This document shows, piece after piece, positions 22,619-30,850 of a DNA stretch of 34,768 bases. Both the position numbers and the translations under genes were made by a program. The stretch is from Candidatus Contendobacter odensis Run_B_J11. GTDB lineage: Bacteria; Pseudomonadota; Gammaproteobacteria; Competibacterales; Competibacteraceae. A model generated the notes under the pieces. The model was not told where the DNA came from. It saw nothing but the letters and a program-made list of their open reading frames with translations, and did no database searches. Every line of letters begins with the position of its first letter. Position 1 is the first letter of the stretch. The stretch lies in contig NZ_CBTK010000303.1 in assembly GCF_000531125.1 (NCBI RefSeq), positions 1-34,768 of the forward strand, given 5' to 3'.

Positions 22619-23500
22619 TCACTTCCCTCCAAAGATCTTGCCGTACTTCTCGAAGAAAACCTTCACAGGGTTAAACGGACACGAGACGTTGGAAAGATTC
22701 TTCGCAAACACCAAGTCTTCATCAAACATCTGGTGGATATAGTCCTTGTGGTTGCCCGTACTGAGAAACGTCGCCGAGTCAGAGAGAGCGGCAGACAGGG
22801 GTGGGGAATTGGCTCCGTGGTCGGATCGCAGCCCCGGTCGCCGTCGCTCGGACCGGTAGAGGTTGGAGATGAGGATAGCGACAAACTCCTCGCGGGTGTC
22901 GTAGGCCGGATTGTCCGAGGTCCCGGAGCACTGCATTTGACCCCGCATCTGCCGCAATCCGTGACCCATCTCGTGGAGAAGGATTTCATCGGCCTCGGCT
23001 CCCGGCGCGACGGCCCCGCCGCCGGGGGGTGGAACCCACATTAGGGCGTTGAAGCGAATCTCTGTATCGCTCCCCCCGCCCCGGCCCAAGTAGGGTTGGC
23101 CTTGCGGATCAGTGAGGACGCTCGCTGAGCGGACCGTCCCTGTGGGGTTGCTGCTGCAAGCCAGGATACGCTTACCTTGTGGCGTAGCCTTGTCCAGCTC
23201 AACCGGCGCAGCGAAAGCGTTCTGCTCAAAGGAAAAGTTGGCATCAAACTTATTGAACGGCTTGATGGTCATTTTCTTGCCCTTCTGTTGGCCTATCGCA
23301 TAGATGGCGGCGAACACCGCCCACGCGCTCCAAGACGAACGGCGGAGTTGTTCCAACAGCGCGATGGTGTCCTTTTCAAAGTTGGCGGCAGCGGTCTTGA
23401 CTTCCTCTTTGATAAAATCTGGGGAAGCAGAAAGTGCCGATGAACTGAGCAATTCATCCGCATCCACGAGGATGTTTTGACACTGAGGATACTTAGTCAC
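22619..23500 (-). CDS. HExxH zinc metallopeptidase, M91/effector-like
   Basis: This protein has 293 residues from a GTG at 23500, chosen for the strong GGAGGAGC ribosome site 8 nt upstream; an upstream ATG at 23554 has none. The active-site region is ILLHEMGHGLRQMRGQ, with zinc ligands His-Glu-x-x-His. Downstream YDTREEFVAILISNLYRSE offers a Glu as third ligand, and LRSDHG follows. This HEMxHxxR...EEF pattern resembles NleD/M91-type effector peptidases and toxin domains. A hydrophobic stretch (WSAWAVFAAIYAIGQQ) lies at about residues 57-72, but there is no N-terminal signal peptide. Delivery by a secretion system or action inside the cell are both possible. The family assignment is tentative; the zincin fold is not in doubt. 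Confidence 0.75.
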   Translation of the reverse strand: MTKYPQCQNILVDADELLSSSALSASPDFIKEEVKTAAANFEKDTIALLEQLRRSSWSAWAVFAAIYAIGQQKGKKMTIKPFNKFDANFSFEQNAFAAPVELDKATPQGKRILACSSNPTGTVRSASVLTDPQGQPYLGRGGGSDTEIRFNALMWVPPPGGGAVAPGAEADEILLHEMGHGLRQMRGQMQCSGTSDNPAYDTREEFVAILISNLYRSERRRPGLRSDHGANSPPLSAALSDSATFLSTGNHKDYIHQMFDEDLVFAKNLSNVSCPFNPVKVFFEKYGKIFGGK

Positions 23501-23821
23501 AGGAAGCTCCTCCAAGTAAAAGACGGAAAGGGCAATGAAAATTGCAATGAACACTGGCGCTCATTGTGACTATAGTGATAAGCCACGGTTCCTGGTATCC
23601 GGCTTCGTGCCTCCTTCTGAGGTAAAGCGTGTCCCTCTCTGGGTTTCTCGGGCTTGATCCCGCATAGCCAATCTTGATGCTTCCGCTCTGCAATCCATCC
23701 GATTACCCGGATTCCCACTAATCCTAAGGCGAACTTACTGAGAGAGGCTCGTCATTTTTCTGTGCCCCATATTCTTCATGGCTTTGTTGCAGAGCGTAAC
23801 CTGTGATGCCCTCATCACATC
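23501..23821. other. Intergenic region upstream of the metallopeptidase gene
   Basis: No gene is supported. The sequence before the GTG contains the ribosome site (complement of 23507-23514), and leftward frames here lack homology-like features. GGCTTTGTTGCA near 23780 resembles some IS termini, but no matching partner end was found. Confidence 0.4.
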
Positions 23822-24367
23822 TTATCCCTGCAACGCCCGGTACAGCGTCCGCCGCGACACCTTGAGCGACTGAGCAACGGTGTCATGCGGTTCACCCTGG
23901 GCCAGCAACTGCCGGGCATGGATGAGCTGTTGTGGAGACAGGAGCACCTTACGACCCATCTTCACTCCCCGAGCAATGGCGGCGGCTCGACCCGCTTGAG
24001 TCCGCTCCTGAATCAAGGAGCGTTCCAGTTCCGCCAGAATACCCACCATTTGCCACATCGCCCGGCCCGTCGGGGTGGTGGTATCCACCGCTTCGGTGAG
24101 CGAGCGAAAGGCGATCCCCCGCGCTTTCAAATCATCCAGCAGAGTAATCAAGTCCCGCAGCGACCGGCCCAACCGATCCAGTTTCCAGACGGTGAGAGTA
24201 TCACCCGCGCTGAGGGTTTTCAGACACTTCATCAGTTCCGGTCGCCGGACATGCGCCCCAGTGGCCGTATCGGTGAACAGCCGAGTACAGCCGGCCTGCT
24301 TCAAGGCGGTCCGTTGCAGGTCAGGGTTTTGATCCCCCGTGGAAACACGGGCGTAGCCGATGTGCAT
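23822..24367 (-). CDS. Serine recombinase, Tn3-resolvase/DNA-invertase type
   Basis: This complete 181-residue small serine recombinase has catalytic Ser9 in YARVSTGDQ. It is followed by DLQRTALKQAGC, TVWKLDRLGRS with the active-site Arg, the long E-helix around ILAELERSLIQERTQAGRAA, and a C-terminal HTH (LSPQQLIHARQLLAQG, then VSRRTLYRALQG). All catalytic features are intact. It could resolve plasmid dimers or cointegrates, or invert DNA. It starts 5 bp from the end of the acetyltransferase toxin gene and may read from the same promoter. No Tn3 transposase is in the window. Confidence 0.93.
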   Translation of the reverse strand: MHIGYARVSTGDQNPDLQRTALKQAGCTRLFTDTATGAHVRRPELMKCLKTLSAGDTLTVWKLDRLGRSLRDLITLLDDLKARGIAFRSLTEAVDTTTPTGRAMWQMVGILAELERSLIQERTQAGRAAAIARGVKMGRKVLLSPQQLIHARQLLAQGEPHDTVAQSLKVSRRTLYRALQG

Positions 24368-24371
24368 AACC

Positions 24372-24896
24372 CTATTTTGTCCCGGAAGAGGGCATCGTAT
24401 TTCGCATCATCTGCTGAAGGTCTTTAGTCAGCACAAACAGATGCAGCGGATCCGTAGGCGACGGGATGAAACCAAAATGGTCGTAGAACGCCCGTGCGGT
24501 CTCGTCTTTGGCATGAGCCGCTAACGCACGAATCCCGCCAATATCCGCCGCCTGCACGGTGCGGCGCATCGCATCCTTCAGCAAGCCCGCTCCAGCGCCT
24601 TGGCCTTGCCACATCTGGCTGACGGCCAGCCGCGCCAGCAGCATCAGCGGCACCGGATAACGGGCCAGACCTTTTTTCAGACGTTCGGGGGCCTCGTCAT
24701 ACGCGACTTCACTAACCACAAGGGTATAAAACCCGATGAGGCGACTCTCGGCTAAGCCCACATAAGTTTGTGAGGCGTTGGCCTGCTGGTTCGGAAAGGC
24801 GAAGCGGACTAAAAACCGATTGAGCGCCTCCTCCCCACAGTCGAAATCCTCGACCGGATGGTGTCGCGCCAACTTCTCGATAGTGAACGCCGTCAT
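24372..24896 (-). CDS. GNAT acetyltransferase toxin of a TacAT-type system
   Basis: This 174-residue GNAT-fold protein has FDCGEEALNRFL near the N-terminus, typical of TacT/AtaT-like toxins, then a strand around YTLVVSEV, then LLARLAVSQMWQGQGAGAGL with the acetyl-CoA pyrophosphate loop (QGQGAG), and ARAFYDHFGF near the C-terminus with the usual Tyr. Toxins of this family acetylate aminoacyl-tRNA and block translation. Its ATG overlaps the antitoxin stop by ATGA, the standard operon form. The antitoxin-first order supports conditional cooperativity. Confidence 0.9.
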   Translation of the reverse strand: MTAFTIEKLARHHPVEDFDCGEEALNRFLVRFAFPNQQANASQTYVGLAESRLIGFYTLVVSEVAYDEAPERLKKGLARYPVPLMLLARLAVSQMWQGQGAGAGLLKDAMRRTVQAADIGGIRALAAHAKDETARAFYDHFGFIPSPTDPLHLFVLTKDLQQMMRNTMPSSGTK

Positions 24897-25183
24897 GCCG
24901 ACGCCGGATCGTCAAAGAGTCCCGGTTCATTCAGCAGACGTTCCAAGCGCTCATGACGACGGGGCGGCGCATCCAGCGCGGTCATAAACGCCGTCCATTG
25001 TTCCGCGTTCAATCCAAAGTGCTGCCGATCCGCCAAGGTTTCATCGGCCCGCGCCAGAGCACTCTCCAGAACAAAGTCGCTGACGGACCGGTGAGCCGCC
25101 GCAGCGGCGCGATAAAGCGTCTGCTTCGCCAGAGGCGAGAGCCGCAAATCCAGTTTTTCGGAACGGGTGTGGGGTGTAGCCAT
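24893..25183 (-). CDS. DUF1778 (TacA-like) antitoxin
   Basis: This 96-residue protein begins MATPHTRSEKLDLRLSPLAK, a ribbon-helix-helix N-terminus (KLDLRLSPLAKQTLYRAAAA, then SVSDFVLESAL). The C-terminal 40 residues (WTAFMTALDAPPRR ... LFDDP) form the toxin-wrapping region typical of TacA/AtaR. It should bind the palindromic DNA near its own promoter and neutralise the acetyltransferase. It has a strong AAAGGAGGAG ribosome site. Confidence 0.92.
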   Translation of the reverse strand: MATPHTRSEKLDLRLSPLAKQTLYRAAAAAHRSVSDFVLESALARADETLADRQHFGLNAEQWTAFMTALDAPPRRHERLERLLNEPGLFDDPASA

Positions 25184-25235
25184 GACGCTCCTCCTTTGAC
25201 CCGTTCAGTATAACACCAACGCCAGACAATGTCAT
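25184..25235 (-). promoter_or_regulatory. Promoter of the tacAT-type operon
   Basis: On the minus strand, a -35 ATGACA (complement of 25230-25235) and a -10 TATACT (25207-25212) are separated by 17 bp, close to the sigma-70 consensus. The -35 box overlaps a GTCATGAC palindrome (25231-25238), a possible operator for the RHH antitoxin. AAAGGAGGAG follows before the ATG at 25183. Confidence 0.7.
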
Positions 25236-25460
25236 GACGATTGATCCGTAGTTCACATCCTCTTTTGTCCCTGATTTATGGCACACCCAAGCCGTTGATT
25301 TATCAGGGGCGCGTTCTTGTGTCAAAAATCTTCATTTGTGGCACAGCGCATCCCGCACACCGTCCGCTACACCGCTACTAATTCGGCTCGGTTGGAACCC
25401 TTGTGGCGGTAATATCAACCTAACTCAAACTGCCCTTCATCCCACGGGGTCGTTGTGTAG

Positions 25461-25688
25461 TCACTCTGTACACCGAACAGGGCCGGTTGGATTCGGCGTA
25501 ACGGGCTTACCGGGAGGCTTTGCGCCGCTGTGACGATGCCCGAACTTTTGCACAACCTCGGTCTGGTGCAGGTGCAGTTGAGGGTCGGATCCTTGCGCAA
25601 GGTGCAACAGCGGTTGCCGCCGAATGATCCCACTCGCCAGGAAACCCGCAAGTTGCTGCAAAGCTTGCTGGAAGCGGTAATTTCGTAG
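25461..25688 (+). pseudogene. Possible small protein or C-terminal gene remnant
   Basis: An open frame begins after a TAG at 25458-25460 and ends at TAG 25686-25688. From a GTG at 25530 it would encode about 52 residues: VTMPELLHNLGLVQVQLRVG, then VQQRLPPNDPTRQETRKLLQ and SLLEAVIS. The helical, charged composition looks like a real C-terminal domain. There is no clear ribosome site before the GTG, and upstream codons look less protein-like, so a decayed gene is more likely than an intact one. Family unknown. The 25236-25460 spacer holds no gene. Confidence 0.3.
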
Positions 25689-25752
25689 GTTTATGACTTT
25701 CACTTTCCGTAGGAAGGGTTTTTTATTGCTGCATCTTGATAAAAACTGCCGT

Positions 25753-25938
25753 TGTCAGAAAATTTTACACTGCCGCTAAATCCGCTAAATACGGCAACGA
25801 ATAAATTTAACTAATTGATATAAATAAAATAATTTTTATGGATCACCTCTTGGCAAGGCGTCATCAATGGCTCTGATGCGGATTTTCGGGTTGGGAACAC
25901 GAATAATGCCGCCGTTTTTGTCAGAAAATTTTACGCTG
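25753..25938. repeat. Duplicated 20-bp palindromic-core motif upstream of a PEP-CTERM gene
   Basis: TGTCAGAAAATTTTACACTG at 25753-25772 recurs at 25919-25938 with one change. Both copies have an AAAATTTT core and follow a TGCCG run. Two readings are possible: regulator-binding sites for the downstream gene at 26223, or short duplicated coding scraps, since both translate as V-R-K-F-Y in frame and the second follows GSDADFRVGNTNNAAVF before a stop. Apart from these copies, 25689-26222 is an AT-rich leader with no gene. Confidence 0.5.
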
Positions 25939-26222
25939 TAATAAGTAGGGTCTCTTAATCACATAGCTATTGAATTAGCCTTGTTACTAAAAACCAACCC
26001 AATGATTTAGTAGTAAAAACTTATTGTGCATTTGCAATAAACCATAAAAATTAAATAGTTTACCGGGAGTTTCTCTATTAAAAGATCACTGTTATATTTT
26101 ACAGTCACGACTATCGCTTAATAGTTAACTTATTGATTATTATATTTTTATTTTTGCGGAATAATAATTGCTTTGTTTTCAATGATCATTCGCAAATCAC
26201 TTTGAATGATCCTTAGGAGACA

Positions 26223-27755
26223 GTGATGAAAAAGTATTCTCTCTTTGTGGTAGCTACGCTGGCCTCGATTTTTGCCCCATCGTTGTACGCCTACCCTTCT
26301 TATCCTTATCCTTATGAATATAAGGGCGCATCAGCTACTGGGCCATGGCAATACTCCGCCGATGGCGGTGCTAGCGCCGGTTTTGCGGTGCCCGCTGGTA
26401 ATATAAAAAATGGCGAATTGATTGGCTACAGTGCAGGCGTTACCCTCCCATGGAAGGTGAGCTGGGATGTACAAGCGAGCATAAAAACTGGAGAGTATGC
26501 GGGGCGCGTTAATGAGACGTACAAATTTTCTGCTTTTGGAGAATCCCAACAGCTAGACAGACAAATTTGGTGGCGGTGCGATCACTATGAGATTTGTGGT
26601 GGCTCAACGGGAACTAACTTACCGCTCCCCAACCCTCCAATTGTGGGAGTAGCATCCTCCAATGTACCTAGCTTTGAATCGTATCGTAGCAGAGGTTTGG
26701 TCAGCCAATACGAGAGTGCCATAACTCCATTTCTAGGTGGCACAACGGCCACATTTTCAGTTGAAAGCAAGAAGTCTAATGACAAGGGTAAAGTCGTCTC
26801 TTTTTCCAATGCTTCAACGTACACCGGAGGAGGCGGGTATCAATTTCGCCCTTGGACAACTTATGATGTGTTGTCTGGTACTACCAATCCGTATATTGCT
26901 ACGGTCAACGGACACACTGGTAATACCGTTGTTGTCGATCCTACGCCTTGGTTCGGTTTTACCGTGAAAGAAGCGGCCAATCTGAGTGGTTACGATCATT
27001 TCAATTGGTTCTCAAAGATTGTACAACTCGGCATCGGACAAGTACCTGGCACGGGAAACCCTGAAATTTTTCGTCCTGGGACCCCTGATCTCACCCGCGT
27101 CAATACTCTCTTTGGACGTAACTTTGGTCCGGATCCTGGAATCGGTTGCTACAGCAGTATTTTTGACAAGTGCCCAGATGGACTCATCACCGATTTAAGC
27201 CCGCTGGTGTATGACGAAAACTTGGGCCTCCTCGACGGACGTCTAGCCCTTAAATGGGACGATAACAAAGCGAACTGGGGATTACGTTTTACGGATTCCC
27301 CAAACCTCGTGTTCAAGGGCCTCCAAGCAGTTTATGAGACCACACTGGTCGGGGTTCGCAGTAAAGGCGCAGATAATCCAGCCGATTACGATGAATTTAC
27401 CGGCTCTACATTTCGTTGGTCTTATACGCAGTTGGGAGATTCACCGCCACCGGAGTTGCCATTCGGTGGAGACGGTACAGTACAACCGATTCTGTTCAAT
27501 ACCGATCCGACCAAAGCTGGAATCGGCCGAATCGATTTACTAGGTTTTGGGTCTTTTGCAGACTATGGTCTCACCGTTACCGGCGATATTCCTAATAACG
27601 ATCCTATTCCTTTCCCAGAATCTGGTGGCAATGGGAATAATCCTGGAACCGGATCAGGACAAAGTGTCAATGAGCCGGGGGCGCTTACGCTATTTCTGAC
27701 TGGAATTGTCTCGTTAGCTTTCGCTGCTCGCCGTCGGACTCGGAGAAGCACCTAA
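26223..27755 (+). CDS. PEP-CTERM-type sorted surface protein, unknown ectodomain
   Basis: This 510-residue protein has a good TTAGGAG ribosome site. Residues 1-23 form a signal peptide (MMKKYSLFVVATLASIFAPS, then LYA). The ectodomain is rich in Gly, Tyr, Trp, Asn and aromatic beta-strand-like text, with no repeat I recognise; two Cys pairs (WRCDHYEICGG and IGCYSSIFDKCPDG) may form disulfides. The C-terminus is a PEP-CTERM variant: NEPGALTLFLTGIVSLAF followed by RRRTRR. It should be exported and processed by an exosortase encoded elsewhere. A long AT-rich leader with two repeat motifs lies upstream. Confidence 0.85.
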   Translation: MMKKYSLFVVATLASIFAPSLYAYPSYPYPYEYKGASATGPWQYSADGGASAGFAVPAGNIKNGELIGYSAGVTLPWKVSWDVQASIKTGEYAGRVNETYKFSAFGESQQLDRQIWWRCDHYEICGGSTGTNLPLPNPPIVGVASSNVPSFESYRSRGLVSQYESAITPFLGGTTATFSVESKKSNDKGKVVSFSNASTYTGGGGYQFRPWTTYDVLSGTTNPYIATVNGHTGNTVVVDPTPWFGFTVKEAANLSGYDHFNWFSKIVQLGIGQVPGTGNPEIFRPGTPDLTRVNTLFGRNFGPDPGIGCYSSIFDKCPDGLITDLSPLVYDENLGLLDGRLALKWDDNKANWGLRFTDSPNLVFKGLQAVYETTLVGVRSKGADNPADYDEFTGSTFRWSYTQLGDSPPPELPFGGDGTVQPILFNTDPTKAGIGRIDLLGFGSFADYGLTVTGDIPNNDPIPFPESGGNGNNPGTGSGQSVNEPGALTLFLTGIVSLAFAARRRTRRST

Positions 27756-27886
27756 AATCAAACCAATACTTTTTTCAATAGCTTCGGCTGGTTTTTTAGG
27801 AGTGCTACGACCGGCTTGCTGTCAGCGGGCAAGCTAATCAGTAGCGCATTCTGTCACCGTCAGCAAAACTGAGAGGAATACTCCCG

Positions 27887-28330
27887 ATGATTACGAAGCC
27901 GGGTTCTCAAGATTCTTATTTCAGTATGGTTGCTGTCCACTGCCAGCCAGGGGTGGGCTTCTTCATACACCGTCACCGACCTCGACATTCTGGGCGGGAC
28001 TTATAGCTCCGCCTTCGGCATCAACAAACAAGGCAGGTTGTCAGGGAGTCAAGAACCACTGGGGATAGTGCCCTCCATACTTTCTTGTATGACAAAGGAG
28101 TTATAAAAGACCTTGGCACTATGGGTGGGACCAAGAGCTACGCTAACGGTATTAACGACAGTAGGCAGATCGTCGGTTCTTCGACTTTCGCCGGGGATAG
28201 TGTCACCCATGCCTTTCACTATGCCAACGGAGTCATGATTACGTCCATAATCAGGAATCGTTACCACCCGGTTAGCAGGGGGTCACGATACAATTTCATC
28301 CATCGTTTCGGGGTGGGAAATAGCTGAAGA
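27887..28330 (+). pseudogene. Decayed HAF-repeat PEP-CTERM gene
   Basis: Three frames together encode a recognisable relative of the protein at 31129-32262. The first is a signal peptide ILISVWLLSTASQGWA followed by SSYTVTDLDILGGT and AFGINKQG. After a frameshift near 28035 comes VVRESRTTGDSALHTFLYDK. Then comes GVIKDLGTMGGTKSYANGIN through THAFHYANGVM. A further shift near 28238 leads to text like VHNQESLPPG. The C-terminal repeats and the PEP-CTERM tag are missing. A ribosome site (AGAGGA) precedes ATG 27887, but a shift also occurs near the start. Confidence 0.8.
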
Positions 28331-28378
28331 CTATCTTTAAAAAGGCATATTCCAGATAAAGATGTAGCACTAGATTTT

Positions 28379-29293
28379 TTACTGATCGACTTGAAAGCGT
28401 GGAATCCTTATCTCGGCTTCTGGAAGGCTAACCAAGAACTGATTTACACCAATTTGAACATTGACGCCACCGTAGTGCAGTTGCCGATGATGGTTAGCGC
28501 AGACTGAAATCACATTTGCCGCACTCAGGGACCCTACTTGACCTTGGGCAACGGGTACTACGTGATGTGCTTCTACATAAGGTTGACCATCGGGTTTACA
28601 AAATGCAACCGGTTCTCTCCCAAGAGCTTTGCAAAGTTGGCATTCATAATGATTGGTTTTCTTAACTAGATCACCAATAGCGCCACGTTCAATACGGCGA
28701 CTGATAATTTCCCGAACCTCGGGAGCAGCATAAAGATAATGTTGTTCAAGCTGTGCAAGCTGTTTCAGCGTTGTTAGTATTGGTTCATTGGGAATCGGCA
28801 GTTCATCCTGTTCCTCTCCAAGTAGACTCAAAATTTCATGAAAATCTTGTGCATTGATTGGAAAGCTAGATGCTTGAAACCCATTAAGCAGCAATGGAGA
28901 AATAGTGGGGCATTGCGCTTTGATACTGTCGATGGTCAATGGATTATGAAGATAAGCACGAAGATAACGGATTTTCACCGTGGGCCAACCGGGTTCACGT
29001 AAATTGGCCGATGCCCAAAATTCACCAGCCGACCCTTTTCCAGGAAGAGCGACACTTTCGACAAGACAGATCGCGTAAATACCCGGTTTCAGCTTTGGTC
29101 GACCATTTAACTCCTGCATGTTTCGATGATCAATCCCTACTCGAATAATCGCGAGTTGCCCTGGTGAAAAATACTGCTGATCCGATGGTCGCACTCCCCA
29201 AGTATCTTGAACAATCCCCGCTTCCAAAAACCGATCAATAGCCCATTTTTTGGGGTTGCAAACAAATACCCAGTAGTTATCCAAAGTTTTCAT
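28379..29293 (-). CDS. EVE-domain HNH endonuclease (modification-dependent restriction)
   Basis: This 304-residue protein has an N-terminal EVE/PUA-like domain (about 5-140: NYWVFVCNPKKWAIDRFLEA, then GQLAIIRVGIDHR, GIYAICLVESV and VKIRYLRAYL). The family binds modified bases such as methylated or hydroxymethylated cytosine. A C-terminal HNH nuclease follows (about 213-285: CQLC knuckle, YVEAHHVVPVAQG, NVISVCANHHRQLHYG with the zinc and catalytic His residues). EVE-HNH proteins are known modification-dependent restriction enzymes. It lies 21 bp downstream of an Mrr-type nuclease gene on the same strand, so the two form an operon and a probable type IV defence island. Confidence 0.88.
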   Translation of the reverse strand: MKTLDNYWVFVCNPKKWAIDRFLEAGIVQDTWGVRPSDQQYFSPGQLAIIRVGIDHRNMQELNGRPKLKPGIYAICLVESVALPGKGSAGEFWASANLREPGWPTVKIRYLRAYLHNPLTIDSIKAQCPTISPLLLNGFQASSFPINAQDFHEILSLLGEEQDELPIPNEPILTTLKQLAQLEQHYLYAAPEVREIISRRIERGAIGDLVKKTNHYECQLCKALGREPVAFCKPDGQPYVEAHHVVPVAQGQVGSLSAANVISVCANHHRQLHYGGVNVQIGVNQFLVSLPEAEIRIPRFQVDQ

Positions 29294-29314
29294 AATAGTT
29301 TGTGCTTGAACTTT

Positions 29315-30172
29315 TTATAAGTTGATGAACCATTCTTTCTCTACAGTAACTTTTTCAACCATCTCCACTTTTACGCCAAGTTGTAGTTCCTTAAGTTTTT
29401 CCGCAAGCTGATCGCCATCAACTAGATCAATCGGTGGCGCACCATCTCTTGTAGCTTCTTTTATGGCTGCCAAGGTAAATGTGCCTGTTGTTATAAATAA
29501 GCCTTTATCAGCTCGTCCAACCATGGCTCCTCGGAAATCTCTAATATCACTTGCCGAAACTGAACCCTGATATTTTTTGCATTGAAATATAACGTGAAAA
29601 CTCATAAATCCATGGATTCTCGCTATACCTTTACCGTCAATACCACCATCACCAGTTTTACCTGTTATCTCAACTTGGACAAACCCTGACTCCCGCAAAA
29701 CCCGTTGCGTTAATCTTTCAAAAGCACCTGGTGTTATCTCATTTGTAAGAATTTGATAAATTTCTTCTTTCCAAGTTTTGGTTTCGTTTAGTATGTTATT
29801 ATCATTTAAGTCAATGGTATTAGCTTTTTTATTTTCATCTTTATCTGATTTATTTACTGCCTTTATCACTTCCTTGGGTGCTACTTTTTTCTTATCTTTT
29901 GCTAGTGTTGTTAGCATCCAGACGCCACGAGTTGAGTTTTCTAGGAAACCATATTTTTTAAGATACGTCCTAGCCCAAGCCAATCTGTAGGCAATTTCAG
30001 TTTGATTACTCTTTTCTGGACTATGCAATATTAATGATGCGTTTTCATCAATAGATTCTAATTCTAACACTTTTTCGTAAATTTCATTAATTGAACCAGA
30101 GCCACCAAGATTAAATAAAGCATTTAATAGTGGGTTCATCAATAAATAAAATGTTGGTATCGGGTTGCTCAT
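29315..30172 (-). CDS. mrr: Mrr-type restriction endonuclease
   Basis: This 285-residue protein starts IPTFYLLMNPLLNALFN, the N-terminal winged-helix Mrr_N type (to about residue 85), which fits the first ATG although its ribosome site is weak. A Lys/Asn-rich linker (about 90-135) follows. Residues about 145-255 form the Mrr_cat PD-(D/E)xK fold: FERLTQRVLRESGFVQVEIT, the Asp in GDGGIDG, and QCKKYQGSVSASDIRDFRGA with the Q-x-K catalytic motif. Mrr enzymes cut DNA carrying foreign methylation. The gene is AT-rich, unlike the GC-rich modules, which suggests separate acquisition. It is the upstream gene of the operon with the EVE-HNH nuclease. Confidence 0.9.
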   Translation of the reverse strand: MSNPIPTFYLLMNPLLNALFNLGGSGSINEIYEKVLELESIDENASLILHSPEKSNQTEIAYRLAWARTYLKKYGFLENSTRGVWMLTTLAKDKKKVAPKEVIKAVNKSDKDENKKANTIDLNDNNILNETKTWKEEIYQILTNEITPGAFERLTQRVLRESGFVQVEITGKTGDGGIDGKGIARIHGFMSFHVIFQCKKYQGSVSASDIRDFRGAMVGRADKGLFITTGTFTLAAIKEATRDGAPPIDLVDGDQLAEKLKELQLGVKVEMVEKVTVEKEWFINL

Positions 30173-30252
30173 AATTTCAATTGCCTATTTACATCCATGC
30201 ATAATCTATTCGGAACTTCATTGAAAAATCATTGGGCTTCTATGAAAATTAA

Positions 30253-30561
30253 CTAGAGCAACCCTTTCTCTCGTGCTTTGATTAGCCATTATGGGAATTC
30301 ATTGAGCAACCGGTCGTACAATTCAACATCCTTGATCGTATCAATGTCATTGACCTGCATAAATCCAGCGTTATCGATGAATCGCCCTAGTAGCTCATCC
30401 AGCTTATGCAAGAAGGGAAAATCTTCTTTACCAATTCCTACAAACTGTATGAAAACCGGTTGCTTAGATAATTCACGAATAACTTCAACACTGGGCATGG
30501 TGTGGTCAGTGTGCAAGCTCCAGTTAGGCTCTGACTTTCTCGATTTGACCCGGAGTAACAC
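30253..30561 (-). pseudogene. Fragment of a TerF-like vWA protein with a premature stop
   Basis: The minus-strand frame encodes EVIRELSKQPVFIQFVGIGK, EDFPFLHKLDELLGRFIDNA, GFMQVNDIDTIKDVELYDRL and LNEFP. This is the C-terminal part of the vWA domain of tellurite-resistance TerF/TerY-like proteins. A TAA at 30289-30291 ends it, but the same frame goes on with WLIKAREKGLL to TAG at 30253-30255. This fits an original Q codon (CAA) mutated to TAA. The N-terminal two-thirds of the protein is missing and the 5' end runs into the DUF5615 gene. No other ter genes are present. Confidence 0.75.
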
Positions 30562-30850
30562 GGTTCGCAGCCTCTAATAGACTTTCGATGTATGGAGTAA
30601 GGTCAGCAATCCGATTAGAACGAGCGCACAATATCACGACCCCGAAGGGTAATACTTTAGTGTTTTGCTGAAATTCTAAATTACGGTCAAGAGTGATAAA
30701 TACTTCACAAATGCGAGAGGCACGACGAAGCAACTCGCCATTTTTGATACCCGACCAGCCAAGGTTATGAACATGGAGAGTGGTAACTTCATCTCCAACT
30801 AACAGTTTAGCAAAGTCAACCGGGAAATTTTCGTCAAGCAGGATGCGCAT
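30524..30850 (-). CDS. DUF5615 PIN-like toxin
   Basis: This 108-residue protein starts at the ATG at 30850, chosen because MRILLDENFPVDFAKLL is the family N-terminus. It has the DUF5615 PIN-like fold with acidic metal ligands: LLDENFP, LGWSGIKNGELLRRA, VFITLDRNLEF, and GVVILCARSNR. Such proteins pair with DUF433 proteins as putative VapBC-like toxin-antitoxin systems, with the PIN-like partner as the presumed nuclease. The gene overlaps the upstream DUF433 gene by 17 bp. Its 3' end overlaps the vWA fragment, so its last residues (GQIEKVRA) may not be original. Confidence 0.85.
   Translation of the reverse strand: MRILLDENFPVDFAKLLVGDEVTTLHVHNLGWSGIKNGELLRRASRICEVFITLDRNLEFQQNTKVLPFGVVILCARSNRIADLTPYIESLLEAANRVTPGQIEKVRA

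Noticed and set aside
23493..23718. Leftward frames upstream of the metallopeptidase gene
   Set aside because: Two overlapping frames in different phases, no ribosome sites and no family resemblance; the region is better explained as leader and promoter.
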